The notes beneath the pieces are model-generated. The model had not been told where the DNA came from, did not search any database, and worked only from the letters and a program-made list of their open reading frames with translations. A program made the translations under genes and the position numbers. A DNA stretch of 8,957 nucleotides from Anaerolineales bacterium (GTDB lineage Bacteria > Chloroflexota > Anaerolineae > Promineifilales > Promineifilaceae), in contig JAGQGA010000187.1 in NCBI GenBank assembly GCA_020432595.1, positions 1 through 8,957 of the forward strand. Direction: 5' to 3'. Below are positions 1-6,064 of the stretch, one piece after another (positions within the stretch are counted from its first letter, which is position 1; every line of letters starts with the position of its first letter).

Positions 1-78
1 ACTCAAGGAGGGTTGTGATTTGAGCGTGGCGATTGGTCAGAGTTGCTCTAGCAGCCTGTCGGGGAGGGATTTGGTGCG

Positions 79-111
79 TGGTGCATGGAAGATGGATTTT
101 CTGATGCACCA
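79..111. repeat. Short inverted repeat in the left intergenic flank
   Basis: TGGTGCAT (79-86) and ATGCACCA (104-111) are perfect 8-bp arms around a 17-nt loop, and GAA/TTC inside the loop could extend the pairing. It lies downstream of the methylase stop codon, so it could mark the 3' end of that transcript. There is no T-run on the minus-strand side, so it is not a classical intrinsic terminator. Nothing else is recognisable in bases 1-168. Confidence 0.3.
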
Positions 112-168
112 TGTACAACCCACGTTAAAAGTGAGTCAACCCCTTGAATGCCGAAAGAGCCAAATATC

Positions 169-2139
169 TTAATCTCCTAACAACCGATTCCACACCGCTG
201 CCACTTCCTCATCGGCCAAATCCTGCTCTAGCACCCACCCTAAAATCGTGCCGCAGTCGTGGCAAAAGGGTTGGCTATCCCGGCTAATGCTTTCTGGCAA
301 TGCCCAGCATTCATCCGCGTTCGTCCGCGTTTGTCCGCGTCCCGTTTCCTCTCCCGCCAACACCAAAATCACGTCATGCACCAGCGCGTTTTGCCCCATG
401 ATGTGGACAGAACTGAGGTTTTCGGCATGGACAACGTAACGATTGACCAGCCGAAAACCGGCGCGGCGCAGTGCCAGCGACAGGGCGATCCACGCTTTGG
501 GGTTCCAGTGGTGGAAGGTGAAGATAAAACGGCCGTTTTCCCTTAACACCCGCCGACATTCGGCAAAAATCCCCGTCAGCACCGCCTCATACTGACCCGT
601 TTCATTGGTGCGTGGCCCAACGGCCGTTTGTCCCAACGCCACTTCGCCCTGCACCCACTCCGGCACCATCTGCCGCAGCCAGACGTGGAAATAGCCAGCC
701 AGGTCGCTGTACTGCACGCTGTCAAAATAAGGCGGGTCGGTGACAATAAAATCCACGCTGCTGTCCGGCAACGCTAGTGCCTCCGATGACCCTTCCAACA
801 GCAAAAAGCGGCGGCGGCTCGCTTGCAGTGCGGCAAAATCCGTTTGCTCCAAGCCAGCATCCCGCTCCTCGGCAATTGTCACCTTGTGGGCGCGTCCCCG
901 CACAATGCGCCGTTCCTCTGGCTGCTGCGCCCACAGCCGCCCCCGCCGAATTCGGCTTTCAAACAGGTTTCTCAATGAGCCGGAAGCACGGGCGGCATAA
1001 ATCGGGTTGTTTTCTACCGCCGTGGCCGGAAATGAATAGGCGTGGTGGGCAAAAACGTGGCGAATCGCCCCCGGCCGGCTTTTGGCTCCCCCTTTGTAGC
1101 GGCACAGCAGGGCGTTAAATTCCAGCGAGGTGGAAACAAGCAGCGCCAAATTAAGCCGCACCAGCGGGTCAAAGTCGGGCAGCAGGGCGATGGCGTGATG
1201 CAGCACGGCCAACTGGCGGCTGCTAAACAGGTCGAGGTAGCTGCTAATGCCCCGGTCGGCCAAACTTTCGCTTTTGTCGCCGGGAGCTAGTTGGAAGTCG
1301 GCTGGGTCGAAGAGCGTGGGGCGTAGGGTGTCGGCTTGAGCCAGGCTTTGCCACTGACCGGCATCGGGGGCGGCGAAGAAGAGCTTGTGGCGGGGGCATT
1401 TGCCGACGACGGCAATGGGGACGTAGCGTTGGGGGAAGGAAACGGCCGTTTCTTCCCGATACGCCTGCCGATGCCCATTCAAAAAGCGGCTTTGCCGTTC
1501 ATAGATGGGCAGCCGCTCCTGCGCCACCGACTGGCTAATCCGCTGCTCGTTGTGGTAAATGTCGTGGGTGTCGGGGCAAATGCGAACGACGCTGCCGTCG
1601 CGGTTGTGGCGCAGGATGAGCGAATCTACAAAAAGAGCAAAACGGCCGTTGTGCTGCCGCTTGTGGCCGTAAAGCATGTAGCGCATATCCGTTTCCACGC
1701 TGCAGTGGGGGCAGCAGGTGCGGTAAAGATGGTTGTGCCGGGCATAAAGCAGGCCAAAAAAACGGCGAAACCCTTGTTCTAGCTGCCATAGCGGGAATTC
1801 AGACAGCGAGGCGCGGGCTTGCAGCACGGGAATGGGGTCAATATCGGCTCCCACCACGTTGGCTCCCAACCGAATCGCCTCATGCAGCGTCGTGCCACCC
1901 CCCATCATCGGATCCAGCACAATTTTGCCCGCCAGCCCCCCGGCGGCGTAATAATCCTGCTGCGACGGGTCGGCCACCAAATGTTTGAAAATGGTGCGAA
2001 AGGTGGTGCCGCACCGCCGCGCCCACCATTTGTGCAAATAGCTGTTGGGGCGGTACAGATGTTTGTTGTATGACTCTTTCTTAGCCAGGGCATCGGCAAA
2101 GGCAACGTCGAAGTGGCGGTCTATGGGGAGGATGGTCAT
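169..2139 (-). CDS. COG1743-like Zn-ribbon DNA adenine methylase, orphan
   Basis: Predicted 656-residue DNA methyltransferase that would transfer a methyl group from SAM to adenine (N6) in DNA. The N-terminus (residues 1-60) has the HKWWARR signature of the COG1743/DUF1156-like group. The SAM-binding motif LDPMMGGGTT lies near residues 75-84, followed by GADIDP near 98-102. The catalytic DPPY is at 468-471, followed by FDSVQYSDL and YFHVWL. Cysteines at 142, 143, 146, 188 and 248 and a C-terminal CHDC at 626-629 look like zinc-ribbon elements. I chose the ATG at 2137-2139, where homology-like sequence begins; an in-frame TTG at 2193 would add 18 residues encoded by a heptanucleotide repeat. 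No Shine-Dalgarno is visible. It is the last gene of the minus-strand run after the GH32 gene. No restriction endonuclease, DUF499 ATPase or helicase is nearby, so it is either solitary or has lost its partners. The target sequence cannot be read from the protein. Confidence 0.85.
   Translation of the reverse strand: MTILPIDRHFDVAFADALAKKESYNKHLYRPNSYLHKWWARRCGTTFRTIFKHLVADPSQQDYYAAGGLAGKIVLDPMMGGGTTLHEAIRLGANVVGADIDPIPVLQARASLSEFPLWQLEQGFRRFFGLLYARHNHLYRTCCPHCSVETDMRYMLYGHKRQHNGRFALFVDSLILRHNRDGSVVRICPDTHDIYHNEQRISQSVAQERLPIYERQSRFLNGHRQAYREETAVSFPQRYVPIAVVGKCPRHKLFFAAPDAGQWQSLAQADTLRPTLFDPADFQLAPGDKSESLADRGISSYLDLFSSRQLAVLHHAIALLPDFDPLVRLNLALLVSTSLEFNALLCRYKGGAKSRPGAIRHVFAHHAYSFPATAVENNPIYAARASGSLRNLFESRIRRGRLWAQQPEERRIVRGRAHKVTIAEERDAGLEQTDFAALQASRRRFLLLEGSSEALALPDSSVDFIVTDPPYFDSVQYSDLAGYFHVWLRQMVPEWVQGEVALGQTAVGPRTNETGQYEAVLTGIFAECRRVLRENGRFIFTFHHWNPKAWIALSLALRRAGFRLVNRYVVHAENLSSVHIMGQNALVHDVILVLAGEETGRGQTRTNADECWALPESISRDSQPFCHDCGTILGWVLEQDLADEEVAAVWNRLLGD
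311..340. repeat. 10-bp tandem repeat inside the methylase gene
   Basis: Three direct copies of a 10-bp unit, TCATCCGCGT, TCGTCCGCGT and TTGTCCGCGT. On the coding strand they encode roughly GQTRTNADE near residues 602-610 of the methylase. This is the linker between the catalytic domain and the C-terminal CHDC knuckle. The total of 30 bp keeps the reading frame. It looks like a small repeat tolerated in a linker. Confidence 0.6.
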
Positions 2140-2154
2140 AAAGTGAGATTGGAG

Positions 2155-2201
2155 ATTGGAGATTGGAGATGGTGAACCGTCATCAATCTCCAATCTCCAA
2201 T
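2155..2201 (-). promoter_or_regulatory. Perfect 16-bp hairpin from heptanucleotide repeats between GH32 and methylase genes
   Basis: ATTGGAGATTGGAGAT (2155-2170) and its exact complement at 2186-2201 surround a 15-nt loop. The left arm belongs to a tandem array of GAGATTG (about 3.7 copies, 2145-2170). The stem begins at the GH32 stop codon and ends 15 nt before the methylase ATG. In minus-strand RNA it is followed by UCUCACUUU, only a weak U-tract. It may act as a partial terminator, an mRNA-stabilising structure or a control on methylase translation; the sequence alone does not decide. Confidence 0.6.
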
Positions 2202-3616
2202 TACCAAATCTTTTCTATCTCCCACACATCCAACCGTTTGAGGTGACAACGGCCGTTTCCCCATTGGCTCACCACGCCCAGCCACGCGCCCGTGCTGTCG
2301 GCGCGGGTGGGGTAGATGCGAGCGGTTAGAACAGTACGGCCATTGGCAAAGACCTCGATCACGGAGTTGTCAACAAAGACGTGGAGCCGCAGTGGTTCGT
2401 CTGCCGCTAAAGGCAGCATTCCGCGCTGTAGTTCGCGGTTTTGGGCAAGGTCGAGGCTGCTTTCGGCACAGCGAATGGTGAGTTCGCCGTAGTCGCCGTT
2501 GTAGCTGATGACCGTTTCTTCATCGCCGTCAGGGGAGCAACGGACTTTGAGCTGGATGATGCAGTTGACGTGGGCATCGAATTCGGCGAGGAGTTCAAAG
2601 GTGGTGGAGGAAACGGCCGTTAATAAATTTTCACCCTCCACTGCCATCTCCACATCTTCCCATGTTTGCTGTTCCCCACGTAGCTTTTGCAGTTCCGGCA
2701 CTGGCTCTTGCCGCATAAAGCCATCGTCGCCCAGCGTTAGCAATCGGGGCAGCGAAGCCACGCCCGACCACCCCGCCTTGATTTGCGCGTCGCCACTGCG
2801 CCCTTCCCGCAGCCAACCGAACATAATACGATGGCCGTTTTCGTCCACAAACGATAGCGGCGCATACAGCGAGTTGCCATTGTCCACCGACCACTGCTTT
2901 TCTGGCGTAAAAACGTGGTTTTCATAGCTGCCGACAAAATAAATCGCCTTTTGCAGCGGAATGGGCGACAGCACCAGCACGTATTTGTCGCCTAATGGGA
3001 AAAAGTCGGGACATTCCCACATGGTTCCCGTTTCCAAACTGCTGCCCACGCAGTGCAGCCCCACATATTCCCAATCCACAATATTGCGCGAGCGATAGAG
3101 GAAGGTGGCCCCGCCCACGCCGCGAATGCCGCTGCCAATCACCTGATACCACCACTCCCCTTCCTGCCAGACGGAATGATCGCGGAAGCCCAGCACGTCT
3201 AATCCGGCCGGCGGCGCGGGGATGATGGGGTTGCCGTCAAATTTGGTGATGGCGCGAAGCATGTCGTCTCCGGTTGCGAGGCAAGGCAATTGGTCGTGGC
3301 CGCGCACGCCGGTGTACATAATTGTTGGTGTGCCGTTGTGGTTGAAGGCGTAGCCTGAAAACACGCCGTCCTGATCGACTGAATCAGGTGTGGGGTAAAT
3401 GGCGATGGGCAGCTCTTCCCAATGCACCAAATCCTGGCTGACGGCGTGGCCCCAGTGCATGTCGGCCCAGTAGGCACCGTAGGGATGATGTTGGTAGAAA
3501 AAATGGTATTCGCCGCGCCAGTGGATGAGTCCGTTGGGGTCGTTCATCCAGTGGCGCGGAGGCAGGTAATGGTATTGCGGCCGTTGGCCGTCGTGGGGTA
3601 AGCGATCTAGGATCAT
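2201..3616 (-). CDS. GH32 beta-fructosidase (invertase / sucrose-6-phosphate hydrolase / levanase type)
   Basis: 471-residue glycoside hydrolase family 32 enzyme, which would cleave terminal beta-fructosides such as sucrose, fructans or sucrose phosphate. The N-terminal five-bladed propeller carries WMNDPNG at residues 23-29 (nucleophile D26), the FSG motif near 86-88 and WECPD at 200-204 (acid/base E201). The transition-state aspartate lies in FRDH (D146), where the family normally has RDP, so H147 replaces the proline. The C-terminal beta-sandwich shows LHVFVDNSVIEVFANG typical of GH32C. There is no signal peptide, so it should act in the cytoplasm, and this implies an uptake system outside the window. 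The ATG at 3614-3616 lies 6 bp after the hepT stop, with a purine-rich GAAGAAGAG inside the end of hepT as a plausible ribosome binding site; the two genes are probably co-transcribed. The exact substrate cannot be told from sequence. Confidence 0.93.
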   Translation of the reverse strand: MILDRLPHDGQRPQYHYLPPRHWMNDPNGLIHWRGEYHFFYQHHPYGAYWADMHWGHAVSQDLVHWEELPIAIYPTPDSVDQDGVFSGYAFNHNGTPTIMYTGVRGHDQLPCLATGDDMLRAITKFDGNPIIPAPPAGLDVLGFRDHSVWQEGEWWYQVIGSGIRGVGGATFLYRSRNIVDWEYVGLHCVGSSLETGTMWECPDFFPLGDKYVLVLSPIPLQKAIYFVGSYENHVFTPEKQWSVDNGNSLYAPLSFVDENGHRIMFGWLREGRSGDAQIKAGWSGVASLPRLLTLGDDGFMRQEPVPELQKLRGEQQTWEDVEMAVEGENLLTAVSSTTFELLAEFDAHVNCIIQLKVRCSPDGDEETVISYNGDYGELTIRCAESSLDLAQNRELQRGMLPLAADEPLRLHVFVDNSVIEVFANGRTVLTARIYPTRADSTGAWLGVVSQWGNGRCHLKRLDVWEIEKIW

Positions 3617-3622
3617 GGGGTA

Positions 3623-4036
3623 TTACTCTTCTTCTGGACTGAATCGGGCTTCAAAAATATTTAAAAATTGCTTGAAATCAGCCAAAACTGGCGCAATGGC
3701 ATCCTGCAAGATACGATAATCAACGGTTTCATACATATGGACAATGACATTACGCATCCCAGCGGCCTGTTGAAGCCGTTGCGCGAGTTCATCAGGTAGC
3801 CAGCCTTGTTTAGCCGCTTCCTGAAATGCACCGCGATAGGTTGTGGCTGTTACATTTTGTTCAGCAAGCAAATGGAAAAGAATGTCGCTGGCAACCATGA
3901 CCAATAGCTCCAGGATTCGTTCTAGCTTGTAATGATCTGATTGGATGTTTTGCCAAGAAGCATGTTCATAGGGAGCCAAATCAGCTAGTAGCTGGCGTAG
4001 ATAGGTAAGTTTACGTAATAACACATCATGAGCCAC
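3623..4036 (-). CDS. hepT: HepT-like HEPN ribonuclease toxin (MntA-HepT system)
   Basis: 137-residue, mostly helical HEPN-domain protein of the DUF86/HepT family. The motif RX4HXY is intact as RNVIVHMY (R95, H100, Y102). In this family R and H form the RNase active site, and the tyrosine is the residue that the MntA antitoxin AMPylates. The start is the GTG at 4034-4036: GGAGGAG lies 7 nt upstream and the resulting length fits the family. An ATG at 4183 in the same frame would add 49 low-complexity residues that only shadow mntA. The gene overlaps the end of mntA by 11 bp, as expected for a coupled toxin-antitoxin pair. Its base composition is lower in G+C than that of its neighbours (about 38-47 percent in lines counted by hand) and it has no AACGGCCGTT copy. 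A degenerate or domesticated pair is possible, but all key residues are present. Confidence 0.9.
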   Translation of the reverse strand: MAHDVLLRKLTYLRQLLADLAPYEHASWQNIQSDHYKLERILELLVMVASDILFHLLAEQNVTATTYRGAFQEAAKQGWLPDELAQRLQQAAGMRNVIVHMYETVDYRILQDAIAPVLADFKQFLNIFEARFSPEEE

Positions 4037-4454
4037 GGCGAATCTCCTCCGCAAAACGGTGCAGTTGTTCACGAGCGGCTTGGCGGAAGCGCCAACTGTC
4101 GTTGTAGGCGTGCCAAAGCTGGGCGCGGTGGTGCATCCAGAGGTGGTCGGCTTGTTCGTAGAGCAAACGGCCGTTTCGCGCAATCTCCCACCCCAGCACC
4201 GGATCCAAATCGGCCGACACCAGCACCAAACTCACATCTTGGTCAAGCAGCGTTTCCAATTCGACGATCCAAGCGAGTTTTTGCAGGGGGTCAAACGGCC
4301 GTTTCGGCCACACCGCCAAATCTACATCACTATCCGGCCGCGCCTTGCCCATTGCCCGCGAACCAAACAGCACGCACAGCCGCACCTGCTTGGCTGCTGC
4401 CCAGGCAATCAGACGCTCTTGCTGTTCGGAGGTTAGCTGCATCATGTGCATCAT
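4026..4454 (-). CDS. mntA: MntA-like nucleotidyltransferase antitoxin
   Basis: 142-residue minimal nucleotidyltransferase (MNT) protein. The signature GSX10DXD is complete: G31-S32, ten residues, D43-V44-D45 in GSRAMGKARPDSDVDLAV. In the characterised family these acidic residues bind metal and ATP for adding AMP to the HepT tyrosine, which neutralises the toxin. The remainder (DVSLVLVS, WEIARNGRLLYE) matches MNT proteins. The start is uncertain: ATG codons lie at 4454, 4451, 4445 and 4442, and only AAAGG about 14 nt before the first resembles a ribosome binding site. An ATG at 4538 would read through the MITE end and is unlikely. It is the first gene of a likely mntA-hepT-GH32 transcript, directly downstream of the MITE. 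Two AACGGCCGTT copies (4166, 4294) lie within it. Confidence 0.88.
   Translation of the reverse strand: MMHMMQLTSEQQERLIAWAAAKQVRLCVLFGSRAMGKARPDSDVDLAVWPKRPFDPLQKLAWIVELETLLDQDVSLVLVSADLDPVLGWEIARNGRLLYEQADHLWMHHRAQLWHAYNDSWRFRQAAREQLHRFAEEIRRGS
4044..4050 (-). promoter_or_regulatory. Strong ribosome binding site fixing the hepT GTG start
   Basis: On the minus strand GGAGGAG is followed by the 7-nt spacer ATTCGCC and then GTG (4036). It lies within the last codons of mntA (EEIRR), so translation of the toxin is probably coupled to that of the antitoxin. Confidence 0.75.
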
Positions 4455-4500
4455 GATAGCACAATAAGCCTTTATGCTGAAAATAGGACGCAGACAAATA

Positions 4501-4630
4501 GGTTCTGTTGACATTTGGTAAAAAGAAGCAGATTTCACCGCAGAGGGCGCAAAGATCGCAGAGATTTGTCTTGTTTTCTTCGCTTTCTCTGCGTCCTTTG
4601 CGGTTCAAATTCTGAAATGTCAACACAGCC
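4501..4630. mobile_element. MITE-like element, 130 bp, with terminal inverted repeats and flanking TA
   Basis: Left end GGTTCTGTTGACATTT (4501-4516) and right end AAATGTCAACACAGCC (4615-4630) are inverted repeats with 14 of 16 positions matching. TA lies directly outside both ends (4499-4500 and 4631-4632), as expected for a TA target duplication of the IS630/Tc1-mariner type. There is no room for a transposase, so it would have to be moved in trans. Its centre (4537-4604) is a second, palindromic repeat also found at 7954-8013. It separates the acetyltransferase gene from mntA and may influence expression of the toxin-antitoxin operon. The family assignment is inferred. Confidence 0.6.
4537..4604. 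repeat. Palindromic dispersed repeat, copy 1
   Basis: Begins ACCGCAGAG and ends CTTTGCGGT, nearly inverted ends. Its first 27 bases match copy 2 (7954-7980) at 24 positions, and the distal halves share GCGTCC and TGCGGTTCAA. Translated in some frames it gives cysteine-rich strings such as LCALCG, which are not real proteins. Confidence 0.75.
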
Positions 4631-4639
4631 TAAAACTGT

Positions 4640-4721
4640 ATGCTGACTGAGGACGAAAGACAGAGGACGGCGGTCAAGCCGCTGTCGGTCGTCCGTCGTC
4701 CGTCTTTTGGACCTCAGCATT
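4640..4721. repeat. Imperfect hairpin element overlapping the acetyltransferase 3' end
   Basis: ATGCTGACTGAGGACGAAAG (from 4640) resembles the reverse complement of 4691-4721 (ATGCTGAGGTCCAAAAGACG...), and an inner GCGG/CCGC pair surrounds the apical loop. The stop codon of the acetyltransferase (4674-4676) lies in that loop. The element sits 9 bp from the MITE. It could act as a terminator-like structure, or be a small repeat inserted at the gene end. Confidence 0.5.
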
Positions 4722-5222
4722 TTGTCTGGTGAGAATAATAAAGGCCATATCGTCACCAGTGCGGCAAAACCGTTGCCGGGGCTGAAAGCCAGCCTTTTGC
4801 CAAACGCGCTGCGCCCGCTGGTTGAAGGCGGCGATGGTGACACGAAAGGCGGTGGGTTGGAAGGTGGTGGCGGCGAAGGCAAGAACGGCCGTTATCACCC
4901 CCAACCCAACCCCCTTGCCCAGCCCCGTCAAGTCTGGGCGAATGCCCAGCCCAATGTCGAGAGCTTCCTCGCTGTAGTCACCACCGTCTACCGTGGCATC
5001 AGCAAAAAAGGTGCAGAAGCCGATGAGTTCGTTGGTAGGGGTGGTGATGGTGTAAAAACGGCCGTTTTTCTCATCCTCAAAATACGGCCACTCATTCTCC
5101 ACCACCGCATGGGGTGAAAAATTGTACACGTCATAAGGTGGCTCATAGTGCCACGCCATCACCTGCGCCAAATCCGCCATGGTAAACGGCCGAAAAAGCC
5201 GCTTTGGCGGCAAAGTGGTCAT
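4674..5222 (-). CDS. GNAT family N-acetyltransferase
   Basis: 182-residue member of the Gcn5-related acetyltransferase superfamily, which would transfer an acetyl group from acetyl-CoA to an amine of an unknown substrate. The opening LFRPFTMADLAQVMAW is a standard GNAT start. The acetyl-CoA pyrophosphate-binding motif A is visible as GIRPDLTGLGKGVGLG (about 93-108), followed by the helix and FRVTIAAFNQRAQRVWQKAGF (about 126-146) typical of motif B. The ATG at 5220-5222 overlaps the stop of the methyltransferase gene as ATGA, so the two are translationally coupled, with GGAT just upstream. The last 15 or so residues (from about N168 to the end) are encoded by the hairpin element at 4640-4721 and are probably not part of the original protein. 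Two AACGGCCGTT copies lie inside. Confidence 0.88.
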   Translation of the reverse strand: MTTLPPKRLFRPFTMADLAQVMAWHYEPPYDVYNFSPHAVVENEWPYFEDEKNGRFYTITTPTNELIGFCTFFADATVDGGDYSEEALDIGLGIRPDLTGLGKGVGLGVITAVLAFAATTFQPTAFRVTIAAFNQRAQRVWQKAGFQPRQRFCRTGDDMAFIILTRQNAEVQKTDDGRPTAA

Positions 5223-6064
5223 TGACTATCCGGCAGTTGGCACCAGGCACCAACGGCCGGCCAGCACAATACCACCCCGCCGCTTGCCACCACATCCTCC
5301 CGCAGCCGCGCCTCCAGCGTGTCCACGCTCGCCTCGTCAAAGCCCGCGATCTGGTGCGCCGCCGCCATCGGCAGCATACTGCGAATGCTTTCCGCCATAT
5401 AGCGATAGAGCAAGCTGTCGGCTCCTCCTTCCACCACCGCTTCGGCGTGCATCTGTGGCGCAGGCAGCCCGGCCGCCACAAACGTTTGCCGCAGCCGATA
5501 GCCCGCCTCAATGTCGGCCACCGCCGCCACGACGGCACACTTCCAGCGAACGACTTCATCATACAGTGGGGAAAAAGGGATGGAATGCTGCCCGTTGAGC
5601 AGTGCCGCCATGTGCGACTCCACAAAAATGACCAGCCCACCAGGGCGAACGGCGCAGACCGCTTGGGCTAACACTTGGGCTGGGTTGGGCTGGTGCATCA
5701 GCACAAAACGGCCGATTAGCGCGTCAAACTGACCAATGTTAACTGCTGCTGAGGCTTCACCAACTCGAAACGTTAGATTGAGTCTCGGCCATTGCTTGGC
5801 GCGAACTTTAGCCGAGGCAATTGCCTGCTCATCCAAATCCAGCCCCAGCACCGACCCCGTTTCTCCGACAATTTCTGCCGCCAGCCGCGCCACATCGCCC
5901 GAACCGCAGCCAATATCCAGCACCCGCATCCCTGGCCGCAGCCCGCCACTCAACAACGTGCGCCGGGTCATCCCCTCGTAAATCAGCCCTTGCAGATCCA
6001 GCCGATCCAACTCACGTGCCGTATGCCCCAGCACGTATTGGTCTTTGTTATGTTCAGCAGCCAA
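5219..6064 (-). CDS. Class I SAM-dependent methyltransferase (UbiE-like fold)
   Basis: 281-residue methyltransferase. Motif I is VLDIGCGSGDVAR (residues 48-60) and the acidic end of strand 2 is GLDLDEQ (74-80); LDRLDLQGLIYEGMTRR before motif I is typical of the soluble small-molecule methyltransferase group. The substrate is unknown. There is no ATG near the N-terminus: the supported start is TTG at 6062-6064, preceded by AGGA with a 6-nt spacer and overlapping the end of the AT-rich gene by 11 bp. G+C content changes abruptly at this start, so the native start and leader may have been replaced when the AT-rich segment arrived. The stop overlaps the acetyltransferase start. It holds no perfect AACGGCCGTT, but two half-changed versions (near 5184 and 5707). 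Confidence 0.85.
   Translation of the reverse strand: MAAEHNKDQYVLGHTARELDRLDLQGLIYEGMTRRTLLSGGLRPGMRVLDIGCGSGDVARLAAEIVGETGSVLGLDLDEQAIASAKVRAKQWPRLNLTFRVGEASAAVNIGQFDALIGRFVLMHQPNPAQVLAQAVCAVRPGGLVIFVESHMAALLNGQHSIPFSPLYDEVVRWKCAVVAAVADIEAGYRLRQTFVAAGLPAPQMHAEAVVEGGADSLLYRYMAESIRSMLPMAAAHQIAGFDEASVDTLEARLREDVVASGGVVLCWPAVGAWCQLPDSQ

Noticed and set aside
79..111. Intrinsic terminator for the methylase
   Set aside because: There is a hairpin but no T-run after it on the minus strand, so I list it only as an inverted repeat.
2140..2193. Methylase start at TTG 2193
   Set aside because: The extra 18 residues come from the heptanucleotide hairpin and do not look like protein; the ATG at 2139 fits the family N-terminus. 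Kept only as a possibility for variable expression.
4037..4183. Longer HepT beginning at ATG 4183
   Set aside because: The 49 extra residues are a frame-shifted shadow of mntA, and a strong ribosome binding site points to GTG 4036.
4330..4882. Minus-strand frames across 4330-4626 and 4535-4882 with strings such as LCALCG or LSFVLSQ
   Set aside because: They are translations of the MITE, palindromic repeat and hairpin element, with no start signal or domain.
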